From contig JAAHFU020000007.1 in NCBI GenBank assembly GCA_010672825.2, forward strand, positions 1-64,000: a stretch of DNA of 64,000 nucleotides, written 5' to 3'. The DNA is from Leptolyngbya sp. SIO1E4. Its GTDB lineage: Bacteria > Cyanobacteriota > Cyanobacteriia > Phormidesmidales > Phormidesmidaceae. How positions within the stretch are numbered: the stretch's first letter is position 1; every line of letters begins with the position of its first letter. A program made the position numbers and the translations under genes. Shown one piece after another: positions 57,298 through 64,000 of this stretch. The notes beneath the pieces are model-generated. The model was given only the letters and a program-made list of their open reading frames with translations. It searched no databases and was not told where the DNA came from.

Positions 57298-57309
57298 TAA
57301 AAGGGATGC

Positions 57310-57348
57310 GTAGCGACAGCAGATTTGCTGTAGATTTGCTATCGCTAC
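57310..57348 (+). terminator. Hairpin downstream of tadA
   Basis: GTAGCGACAGCA (57310-57321) pairs with TGCTATCGCTAC (57337-57348), 11 pairs with one mismatch, and starts 13 bp after the tadA stop. No strong T-tract follows. It separates tadA from the repeat and AraC gene. Confidence 0.5.
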
Positions 57349-57353
57349 CGGGT

Positions 57354-57424
57354 TTGCATTCGGATAAAGTAAATCGTAGACCCTGTCCTCACCAAAATGT
57401 ACTGGATTGAACTGAATAGGGCTA
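57354..57424 (+). repeat. Dispersed repeat family, copy B
   Basis: Bases 57377-57424 match 4393-4440 at 45 of 48 positions; the preceding GCATT(C/T)GGA stretch also aligns with copy A. Only one unit of the 14-bp tandem motif is present. It ends 3 bp before the AraC start codon, so it must form that gene's leader. Confidence 0.75.
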
Positions 57425-57427
57425 TAT

Positions 57428-58267
57428 ATGAGTCATAGGTTTAATCAGCGCACAAAATTTTGCTTACTGCCCGAGTTTGACAACCTAGAGCTGTTCCGGG
57501 CACGGTCAATTCACTATCACTATGCGCGTCATGCTCATCCAAGCTATGCCATCGGGATTATTGAAGCGGGTGTGGGCGGCAACCGTTATCGAGGAGCCAC
57601 CTATTTAGCCCCTCCCAGAAGCGTTGTTTTCATGAATCCAGAGGAACCCCACACAGGGTATTCTGCTGAAGAATTACCCCTGACCTATCGGATGCTGTAT
57701 CCCAGCATGGGCTTAATTCATCAAATTACCTGTGAGATGAAAATAAGGGGCGTCCCATTTTTTAAGGATGCTGTTGTGCAAAATGAAACCCTGGCTAGCA
57801 GTGTTTTATTGCTACACACAGTGCTTGAAGAATCGCAGAATCGTCTGGCGCGACAATCGTTATTGACTGAAGTGTTATCAGAAATATTGCTGCACTATGC
57901 TGACACGCAAGAGGCCTCTATTCCGCTTCAGCCGGAACACCAGGCTGTTCGTTTAGTGAAGGAATATCTTCACGACAATTTCAGGTCAAATATCTCGTTA
58001 GATCAGCTAGCAGAAATCACCCATTTGAATGGTTCTTACCTCATTCGTGTGTTCCGCCATGCAGTTGGGATGCCCCCTTACAGCTACTTAACTCAAATTC
58101 GTATACGCAAGGCAAAACAGCTTTTAACAGGAGGGATGTCGATCGCTGAGGTTGCGATCGCCGTTGGCATGGCAGACCAAAGCCATCTGTCACGCCATTT
58201 CAAACGAATTATGGGCATTACGCCAGGCTACTATCGCGAAATGTCAACATCGTTCAAGACCGATTAG
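57428..58267 (+). CDS. AraC family transcriptional regulator
   Basis: A 279-residue regulator. The N-terminal cupin-like sensor domain (about 20-155) has HYARHAHPSYAIGIIEAGVGG and MNPEEPHTGY. The C-terminal AraC DNA-binding part (about 178-275) has two helix-turn-helix motifs: ISLDQLAEITHLNGSYLIRVFRHAVGMPPYSYLTQIRIRKAKQLL and MSIAEVAIAVGMADQSHLSRHFKRIMGITPGYY. Ligand unknown. It is followed 52 bp later by the DUF3291 gene, a probable target, and both lie between inverted copies B and C of the dispersed repeat. Confidence 0.92.
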   Translation: MSHRFNQRTKFCLLPEFDNLELFRARSIHYHYARHAHPSYAIGIIEAGVGGNRYRGATYLAPPRSVVFMNPEEPHTGYSAEELPLTYRMLYPSMGLIHQITCEMKIRGVPFFKDAVVQNETLASSVLLLHTVLEESQNRLARQSLLTEVLSEILLHYADTQEASIPLQPEHQAVRLVKEYLHDNFRSNISLDQLAEITHLNGSYLIRVFRHAVGMPPYSYLTQIRIRKAKQLLTGGMSIAEVAIAVGMADQSHLSRHFKRIMGITPGYYREMSTSFKTD

Positions 58268-58319
58268 CCACAGGGTTTAGATACTTTAAGTCATCGTTTG
58301 TTAGGCAAAACAGCAAACC

Positions 58320-58823
58320 ATGACCCAAGAAAACCTAACCGCACAGCACTCGCAGGATTATTATCTTGCCCAGATCAACATTGCGCTTATGAAAGCGCCT
58401 TTGGAAGCGCCTATTATGGCTGAGTTTGCGGCTGCGCTTAATGAGGTTAATGCCGTCGCCGATCAAAGCCCGGGGTTTGTTTGGCGACTACAAACGCCAT
58501 CTGGCAACGCAACCCATGTTCGCGCCTATCCCGATCCCAAAATACTGGTCAATTTATCGGTTTGGCAGGGTGTAGAGCCGCTAAAAGCTTATGTTTATAA
58601 GAGTTTGCACGGTGAGTTTTTTGTTCGTCGTCGTCAATGGTTTGAGAAATTCCCCGGTGAGCATTTTGCAATGTGGTGGATTCCAGCTGGGCAATGGCCA
58701 AGCGTTGAGACGGGTAAAGCAAAACTGGAGCATCTTACACGCCACGGGGATTCACCAGAATGTTTTACCTTTGCAAGACCTTACCCACCCCCTCATGAGG
58801 TTCACAGTGCCCAAACATTTTGA
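58320..58823 (+). CDS. DUF3291 domain-containing protein
   Basis: A 167-residue protein with a dimeric alpha-beta barrel pattern: YYLAQINIALMKAPLEAPIMAEFAAALNEVNAVADQSPGFVWRLQTPSG, RAYPDPKILVNLSVWQGVEPLKAYVYKSLHGEFFVRRRQWFEKF, and MWWIPAGQWPSVETGKAKLEHL. The family (DUF3291) is related in fold to antibiotic-biosynthesis monooxygenases; no cofactor site is visible. Adjacent to the AraC regulator and likely controlled by it. No signal peptide. Confidence 0.88.
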   Translation: MTQENLTAQHSQDYYLAQINIALMKAPLEAPIMAEFAAALNEVNAVADQSPGFVWRLQTPSGNATHVRAYPDPKILVNLSVWQGVEPLKAYVYKSLHGEFFVRRRQWFEKFPGEHFAMWWIPAGQWPSVETGKAKLEHLTRHGDSPECFTFARPYPPPHEVHSAQTF

Positions 58824-58842
58824 GCGTATGCATTTTGTGAGG

Positions 58843-58943
58843 ACAGTCTCTTGTTCGGTTGAGTCCAATACATCTGGATCAAGGCAGGGTCTAGGGTTTG
58901 GAGTCTAGGGTTTGGAGTCTAGGGTTTGGGGTCTAGGGTGTGC
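58843..58943 (-). repeat. Dispersed repeat family, copy C (inverted) with 14-bp tandem array
   Basis: On the minus strand, about 58893-58846 aligns with the 48-bp core of copies A and B at roughly three quarters of positions. On the plus strand, 58889-58940 is a tandem of GTCTAGGGTTTGGA units (three full, one partial). Together with copy B it brackets the AraC-DUF3291 pair in inverted orientation. Confidence 0.75.
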
Positions 58944-59012
58944 TTGAACAACCTGTATACCGCTATAGATAACTTTGCTTAACTTTGCTGCCCTCTCGTC
59001 TGAGGTCTAACA

Positions 59013-59996
59013 TCAGGTGAGGAGACAGGCTTCAGGCTTGAGATCTCGCTCCATCAGTGCCTCGACCGCCTCTTGAGGGGTAATTTTGCCGTTCAATAGG
59101 CGATATACCTCTCGCGAAATGGGGGCTGGAATCGCTTCACGATTGGCAATTTCCATCAGCACGTTGGTGGTGTTGACGCCCTCTGCTGTGCTTCCCAACT
59201 CTTCTAGAATTTGCTCTAAAGACTTGCCTTGGGCCAGGCCATACCCGACTCGGTAGTTACGGCTCAGGGCGCTGGTGCAAGTCGCCAGCATATCGCCCAA
59301 GCCAGATAAGCCAAAAAAGGTATCTGCCTGGCCCCCTAAATGAGTCCCAATCCGAATCACCTCAGGGATAGCCCGCGTGATCAGGGCCGATCGCGCATTG
59401 GAGCCCAAATTCAACCCTTCACAAACGCCCACCGCAATGGCAATCACATTTTTCAAGGTGCCTCCCAGTTCCGCCCCCAGCGGATCAAGACTGCGATACA
59501 CCCGAAAGATATCTGAGGAGAACAGATACTGTACGGCCTCTGCTGCATCAGGGTGAGTACTGGCAGCCACCGTTGCAGCTGGAAGACCTTGTTCAATTTC
59601 CTTCGATAAATTGGGCCCAGACAGCACCACAATGGGATTGTCGGGAAATGCCGTCTGGAAAATTTGTGAGGGTGTGCGGGTTGTTTTAGGATCTAACCCT
59701 TTAGTCGCCGTTACTAAAATTGTTTCGGGGGGGATGTTGAGCGCTTGCAGCTGCTCCGTTGTCGAGGGCACCCCTTTCATGGATACCGCAGACAGGATCA
59801 CGTGGGAATCTTTAACCGCATCAGCCATGGTCATTGAGCTTCGGCGAGACCACAAGCAAACCGTGTGATCATTCTTTTCTACCAGTTGGGCGAGCGCGCT
59901 ACCCCAAGCCCCAGCGCCCAAAATGGTGAGTTCTGCCGACGCTTCTTGCACTTGTTGGGCATCTATTGAAATAGGAGAGGGCGTAGTTGAAGTCAT
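59013..59996 (-). CDS. gpsA: Glycerol-3-phosphate dehydrogenase (NAD(P)+)
   Basis: A 327-residue enzyme reducing dihydroxyacetone phosphate to sn-glycerol-3-phosphate for lipids and, here, glucosylglycerol. NAD(P) loop TILGAGAWGSALAQLV, VTATKGLDP, VLSGPNLSKEI, then catalytic Lys region GGTLKNVIAIAVGVCEGLNLGSNARSALITR, GLSGLGDMLATC. Standard length; start ATG 59996 leaves about 20 residues before the fold. Lies 98 bp after glpD on the same strand. Confidence 0.95.
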   Translation of the reverse strand: MTSTTPSPISIDAQQVQEASAELTILGAGAWGSALAQLVEKNDHTVCLWSRRSSMTMADAVKDSHVILSAVSMKGVPSTTEQLQALNIPPETILVTATKGLDPKTTRTPSQIFQTAFPDNPIVVLSGPNLSKEIEQGLPAATVAASTHPDAAEAVQYLFSSDIFRVYRSLDPLGAELGGTLKNVIAIAVGVCEGLNLGSNARSALITRAIPEVIRIGTHLGGQADTFFGLSGLGDMLATCTSALSRNYRVGYGLAQGKSLEQILEELGSTAEGVNTTNVLMEIANREAIPAPISREVYRLLNGKITPQEAVEALMERDLKPEACLLT

Positions 59997-60094
59997 AGGC
60001 TGAAATGTAAATGCAGATGGATAAATGAGTGCAGCCGTAGGGATAGTCTTGTCCCTACCCCACGGTGCACCTGCGAAGTCTCTTAGACATCAGT

Positions 60095-61789
60095 TTAGAC
60101 AGCTTGCAGCGATCGCGCTTGACTCGCCTCTGGTAACGCATAGTCAGGGATGCAATTGGCTTCCATATAGGCTGTGTAAGCTGCCACCTGCTGCTGACAT
60201 TTTTCGGCATCCCATCCACAGTGCGTTTGCAGTGTTTCCAGGATGGCCGTCAAAACGTCCAAGCCATAGTTAGCATTCATGGCGAGAATCGTGCGGCGAC
60301 GGGTGATATCTAGCAGAGTATGGGCCATTTCATGGCGAACGGCAAACACCACCTCAGCATGAATATTAGGGTGGCCTGCCATCAGGGGTCTGGCTAGGTC
60401 CGGGGCCTCATCCGTCAGCGCCAGTACGTCGATCGCCCGGGCACCATAAACGCTGAATAGATAATCTAAACTGTCCGCGCTAATGCAGGTTTGGTAGCGA
60501 TCAGACGCTGTCCTAATCCGCTGATCGTCAGGCCAAATGCAGCCAGGGAGAGGGCGATGTCGAGTCGGGGAAGCTGTTGCTGGTTTGCCCAACTTCTTGA
60601 AAGCCCAGTCGGTCATTTCTTCCCCTACCTGGCGGTGGGTCGTCAGCTTGCCTCCAATGAGCGAGACTATATTGGCCACGCCCTCGTTCGTGTGGTCATA
60701 AAGGATGTGGGCACGGGTGATGCTGCCTGCCTTTGTCCCCTCGCTATAGGGTAAAGGGCGAACGCCTGAATAGGTGAAGCGTACATGCTCACGGGTCAGC
60801 CGCGCCGTCGGCAGCACCCGATTGGTTTCGGTGATGAGATAGTCGATTTCATCGTTGCTGGCCTTGATGCAATCTAAATCACCGGTGTATTTCAGATCAG
60901 TTGTGCCAATCAGACATTGCCCACACCACGGCAAAATGAAGTAAGGACGACCGTCTGACTTTGCTTCTACATAAAGGGCGGTGTCAGGGGCCCCAGGGAA
61001 CTTATCAACAATAATGTGGCTGCCTTTAGTGCCGCCGATTTTGCGATCTCGACCAATGGGATCAGCCGCACCTTCCCGTTGGCCCAGCCCTAGCACGCGA
61101 TCAACCCAAGGGCCGGAGGTATTCACCACAACGCCGTGGTCGGGTAGGGTGACGGTGAACGCTTGCTGAGAAATGTGATCGTGGGCTGTAAGTTCGGTGA
61201 TGCGATCGCCCGTTCGCGCTAAGGAAATCACCGTGGCGTAGTTCAAAACATCTGCGCCAGCAGACTGGGCATCCAGCAAAATCTCTAAACAGAGACGTTC
61301 AGCATATTCCACCTGACCGTCATAGTATTGAGCTGCGCCCTTCGCGTCTTCATGGTCGATGGCACGAAACAGCTGACGCACCTTGGCCGACGACAGCATC
61401 CGATGGTTCGGCAGTGTTTTATCGTAGCTGAGGATGTCGTAGAGAATCATCCCCGCCTGAATTTCCCAATAGCTGCGTGCCCCACTGCCATAAATGGGAA
61501 TCGTCATTTGAATGGGCTTCACCAGGTGGGGGGCAGTGCGGAGCAAGATTTCACGCTCTCGCAAAGATTCTCGTACCAGATGAAATTCAAAATATTCGAG
61601 GTACCGTAAACCGCCATGCACTAATCGAGAAGACCAACTTGTGGTGCCCCCAGCAAAGTCGTTTTTTTCCAGCAGTAATACCGATAGTCCCCTCAGGGCA
61701 GCATCACGGGCGGTTGCCGCCCCATTGATACCACCACCAATCACAATCAGGTCGTAGGCACGGCGCTGAATGGCCTGGAGATCTCTCAT
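60095..61789 (-). CDS. glpD: Aerobic glycerol-3-phosphate dehydrogenase (FAD)
   Basis: A 564-residue flavoenzyme oxidising glycerol-3-phosphate to dihydroxyacetone phosphate, passing electrons to quinone. FAD loop DLIVIGGGINGAATARDAALRG, then LLEKNDFAGGTTSWSSRLVHGGLRYLE, GTKGSHIIVDKFPG, and the family C-terminal TTHRQVGEEM and RHEMAHTLLDITRRRT stretches. Start ATG 61789 is used; an upstream TTG at 61897 would add an atypical Pro-rich leader. It lies between ggpS and gpsA; it opposes GpsA, so the pair sets glycerol-3-phosphate level. Confidence 0.95.
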   Translation of the reverse strand: MRDLQAIQRRAYDLIVIGGGINGAATARDAALRGLSVLLLEKNDFAGGTTSWSSRLVHGGLRYLEYFEFHLVRESLREREILLRTAPHLVKPIQMTIPIYGSGARSYWEIQAGMILYDILSYDKTLPNHRMLSSAKVRQLFRAIDHEDAKGAAQYYDGQVEYAERLCLEILLDAQSAGADVLNYATVISLARTGDRITELTAHDHISQQAFTVTLPDHGVVVNTSGPWVDRVLGLGQREGAADPIGRDRKIGGTKGSHIIVDKFPGAPDTALYVEAKSDGRPYFILPWCGQCLIGTTDLKYTGDLDCIKASNDEIDYLITETNRVLPTARLTREHVRFTYSGVRPLPYSEGTKAGSITRAHILYDHTNEGVANIVSLIGGKLTTHRQVGEEMTDWAFKKLGKPATASPTRHRPLPGCIWPDDQRIRTASDRYQTCISADSLDYLFSVYGARAIDVLALTDEAPDLARPLMAGHPNIHAEVVFAVRHEMAHTLLDITRRRTILAMNANYGLDVLTAILETLQTHCGWDAEKCQQQVAAYTAYMEANCIPDYALPEASQARSLQAV

Positions 61790-61955
61790 GTAGGAATTCC
61801 TTGAATAGCTGCAAGGGGGCATCGGACGAGATGTCAGATTATTGGCATAGGGGGGCGAATGCGCCGGGAGAAAAGGAGTGAAAAGAGCAGAAACCAAACG
61901 CTAGCAATGCGATCGCCAAGACTCCCTCACCCCTTTACCCCTGCCACAACTGGCC

Positions 61956-63455
61956 CTAGACTAGCGCAGGTTCTGTGCTCAGCGCCTTCGCATTCGCTTC
62001 ACGGAACATATGATTTGCCCATTCCTGCACATCATATTTCTGCACAGCCTCGTACAGCTTTTGCATCCGCTTTTGCTGCTCTTCTGGGCTCATCGCCAGT
62101 GCCTGGTCAATGCACTCATCCATATGCTGGTCTGAATAGGGATTCGTCAAAATAGCATCTGGCAGTTCCACAGAAGAACCCGTGAATTCTGACAAAATTA
62201 ACACCCCATTCCGGCCCTGGTGAGCGGAGATGTACTCCTTGGCAACCAAGTTCAGCCCGTCGCGCAGGGGGGGAATCCAGGCAATGTCTGCTGTTTGATA
62301 AAACGCCATCAAGTCATGGAAAGGAACCGGCTCAGTAAATAGAAGAATTGGGGTCCAGTTGAGCTTAGAAAAGCGCCCGTTAATCTTGCCGACTAGCTGC
62401 TCGATCTGGCTTTGGGCAAGCTTATAGACCCGCATCCCCGCTGCAGCTTTGACCGCAGTCATGACCAGGTTGACTTTACCCTGTAGTTCAGGCTGACGTT
62501 CAAGCAAGCGCTCATAGCACAGCAGCATTTCCTTCGCGCCTTTCACATAGTCAACCCGGCCAGCAGAAACAATCAGCTTGTTGTCCCCAATGTCATCTCG
62601 GATCTTCTTCACCTGCCGCTGCACCTCTGGTGAATTCACCACCTCTGCGATGTAGCCGGGGTTGGTGCCGACCGGAAAGGCGTCTAAGTTGACAGTACGG
62701 CCCTGATATCGCAGCTGCTTGGTCATTTCTGGCTCTGCTAAAGCCAATCCATGGGGCGTAAAGGCAGAACGCACCGGTTCCCGCTCTACAATGTCGACTT
62801 CTCGCAGGCTGCGGGCCACCGATACAAAGTTCTCCACATAGCGAGGAATATGGAAGCCGCAAAGATCACAGCAAAGTAGGCTATCTACGATCGCCTGCCG
62901 CCAGTGCAAGATATTAAACACATCAGCCGCGGGGAAGGGGGTGTGGTGGAAGAAAGCAATTTTGACATTGGGCATCTTTTGCCGAATGTAGTAAGGCGTT
63001 AACCACAAGTTGTAATCGTGAATCCAGATCAGCGCATCTTCCGCAGCATCCTCACAGGCGGCATCTGCGAAAAGCTGGTTGATGTGCTGAAAGTTTTCCC
63101 AGTCTGAACTTTCATAAGTGAAATGCTCTGGAAAAGAATGCAGAATGGGCCAAAAGGCTTCTTTCGCGGTGATGTGATAAAAGTCCTTGACCTGTTGTGC
63201 CGTCAGCGGAATACGTCGCACTTCACAGCTCTCACTACCCCCTTCCATAACCACACGCTCTTCAAAGTTGGCCTGCTGCTTGCTTGTGACTTGTTTCCAG
63301 GCAATCCAAGTGCTGCTCTCGGCATTCGCAAAAAATGTTTTCAGCGTTGGGACAATGCCGTTAGGACTTTTTTTATCCCGGTAGACAATCTTGCCATCTA
63401 CATTGACTTCGTCGTAAGGCTCGCGGTGGTAGAGAATTACGAGGGAAGATTTCAT
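61956..63455 (-). CDS. ggpS: Glucosylglycerol-phosphate synthase
   Basis: A 499-residue GT20 enzyme joining ADP-glucose and glycerol-3-phosphate to glucosylglycerol phosphate, the precursor of the osmolyte glucosylglycerol. N-terminus KSSLVILYHREPYDEV and DKKSPNGIVPTLKTFFANAESSTWIAWKQV, HDYNLWLTPYYIR, AFFHHTPFPAADVFNILHWR, FPVGTNPGYI, SAGRVDYVKGAKEMLLCYE, PLRDGLNLVAKEY and FTGSSVELPDAILTNPY match cyanobacterial GgpS more closely than trehalose-phosphate synthase. The phosphatase partner (GgpP) is not in the window. First of the minus-strand ggpS-glpD-gpsA group. Confidence 0.93.
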   Translation of the reverse strand: MKSSLVILYHREPYDEVNVDGKIVYRDKKSPNGIVPTLKTFFANAESSTWIAWKQVTSKQQANFEERVVMEGGSESCEVRRIPLTAQQVKDFYHITAKEAFWPILHSFPEHFTYESSDWENFQHINQLFADAACEDAAEDALIWIHDYNLWLTPYYIRQKMPNVKIAFFHHTPFPAADVFNILHWRQAIVDSLLCCDLCGFHIPRYVENFVSVARSLREVDIVEREPVRSAFTPHGLALAEPEMTKQLRYQGRTVNLDAFPVGTNPGYIAEVVNSPEVQRQVKKIRDDIGDNKLIVSAGRVDYVKGAKEMLLCYERLLERQPELQGKVNLVMTAVKAAAGMRVYKLAQSQIEQLVGKINGRFSKLNWTPILLFTEPVPFHDLMAFYQTADIAWIPPLRDGLNLVAKEYISAHQGRNGVLILSEFTGSSVELPDAILTNPYSDQHMDECIDQALAMSPEEQQKRMQKLYEAVQKYDVQEWANHMFREANAKALSTEPALV

Positions 63456-64000
63456 CTGGACCTCCTGACTGTTAGTTGCCTGACACGGTCTTCAACACGG
63501 CTCAGCACGGATGCTAAAGGCGACTTTGGCTTCTAAGACATGTGCAAGATTACAAGAAATCAAGAGACCCCTCTCAGGGTGTAGAGAAACATTGTTCAGT
63601 TTATTAAGGAATCTAAAGATTGTTGTGTATTAACGCTTAATGAATGCTCCTGTTCTCTGCACGCTGTGTTAATTAAGCCCTGGGATACTAGAGTTGCCCC
63701 CAAATCCTTCGCCATTCAGGCTGGCCAAGTGGCAGTAAGCTTTGCAATGCTGGCTGCACGGTGAAATTGGTCAGTGTTGTAAATAGAGTGTGAACGTTAT
63801 CACCCTACCCAACTTTTTGAAAAAACTGGTTAGGGTTCTAGGCCCACACAAAGGCTAAGAAAGCGCCTCTAGTATATCGAACTGTTTCATCCGCCCTTGA
63901 GCATCCCTCGTCAGGTAGAGATTTGCGGCTCAATCGCAGCATACTGAGACCCCTGCACAACGCTGATTCCGGGAAAATCATGAGGTTAGCGTCTCTAATC
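63456..64000. other. Upstream region of ggpS
   Basis: This 545-bp stretch to the window edge contains the ggpS promoter. No gene was recognised; in Synechocystis a small ggpR overlaps this position, but I could not identify one here. An imperfect inverted repeat at 63802-63836 (14 of 17 pairs) is 350 bp upstream of the start. Confidence 0.45.
63802..63836. repeat. Imperfect inverted repeat upstream of ggpS
   Basis: Bases 63802-63818 pair with 63836-63820 at 14 of 17 positions, with runs of T and A meeting in the centre. It could be the end of a gene beyond the window or a regulatory structure for ggpS. Confidence 0.45.

Noticed and set aside
58889-58940. 14-bp tandem array as a possible CRISPR
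   Set aside because: Units are contiguous with no spacers and no cas genes lie nearby.

Overview
The window is a stretch of cyanobacterial chromosome. The evidence is frequent HIP1-type octamers (GCGATCGC), glcE/glcF for photorespiratory glycolate oxidation, aerobic hemF, a carotenoid cleavage oxygenase, a CIA30 protein, a zinc-ribbon/pentapeptide Ser/Thr kinase of the SpkB type, and a ggpS gene closely matching the cyanobacterial glucosylglycerol-phosphate synthase. GgpS points to a salt-tolerant, probably brackish or marine lineage; a filamentous Leptolyngbya-like organism is only a guess. No rRNA, tRNA or CRISPR array was found, and no intact transposase. Most of the window is core metabolism broken by small accessory blocks.

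Layout, 0-27 kb: a sugar-type solute-binding protein lies divergent from a three-gene envelope operon. That operon holds a helical membrane protein, a lipoprotein fusing a binding-protein-like domain to a von Willebrand A domain, and a small membrane protein coupled by a 4-bp overlap. A dispersed repeat and a low-HIP1 methyltransferase gene follow. Next come a DUF1835 protein, a DJ-1/PfpI protein, a SWIM-finger/SNF2-helicase pair and glycogen phosphorylase with a clear terminator. From 15 to 26 kb is an envelope-sugar region: a WcaI-like glycosyltransferase, a CIA30 protein, and a minus-strand operon of GT2, RfbF, an SDR and three zinc-binding C-methyltransferase-type proteins around an unrecognised 370-residue protein.

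Layout, 27-48 kb: a DM13 lipoprotein, cobA, then DUF4230-GST-glcE-glcF. After these are a small heat-shock protein with a coiled-coil partner, a thioesterase, rlmN converging on rodA, mrp, an SRPBCC protein, hemF with a GIDE-domain membrane protein, a short roadblock-like protein ending in a shared stop with a carotenoid oxygenase, and the minus-strand group GGDEF-nagA-SLH fragment-ggt.

Layout, 48-64 kb: alaS converges on the kinase through a 17-bp perfect hairpin. pheT, a GAF protein and tadA follow. An AraC regulator plus DUF3291 protein is bracketed by inverted copies of the same dispersed repeat seen at 4.4 kb. The window ends with gpsA, glpD and ggpS on one strand, a glycerol-3-phosphate module feeding glucosylglycerol synthesis. 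The least explained parts are the VWA/binding-protein operon, the repeat family that brackets cargo genes, and the branched-sugar operon.
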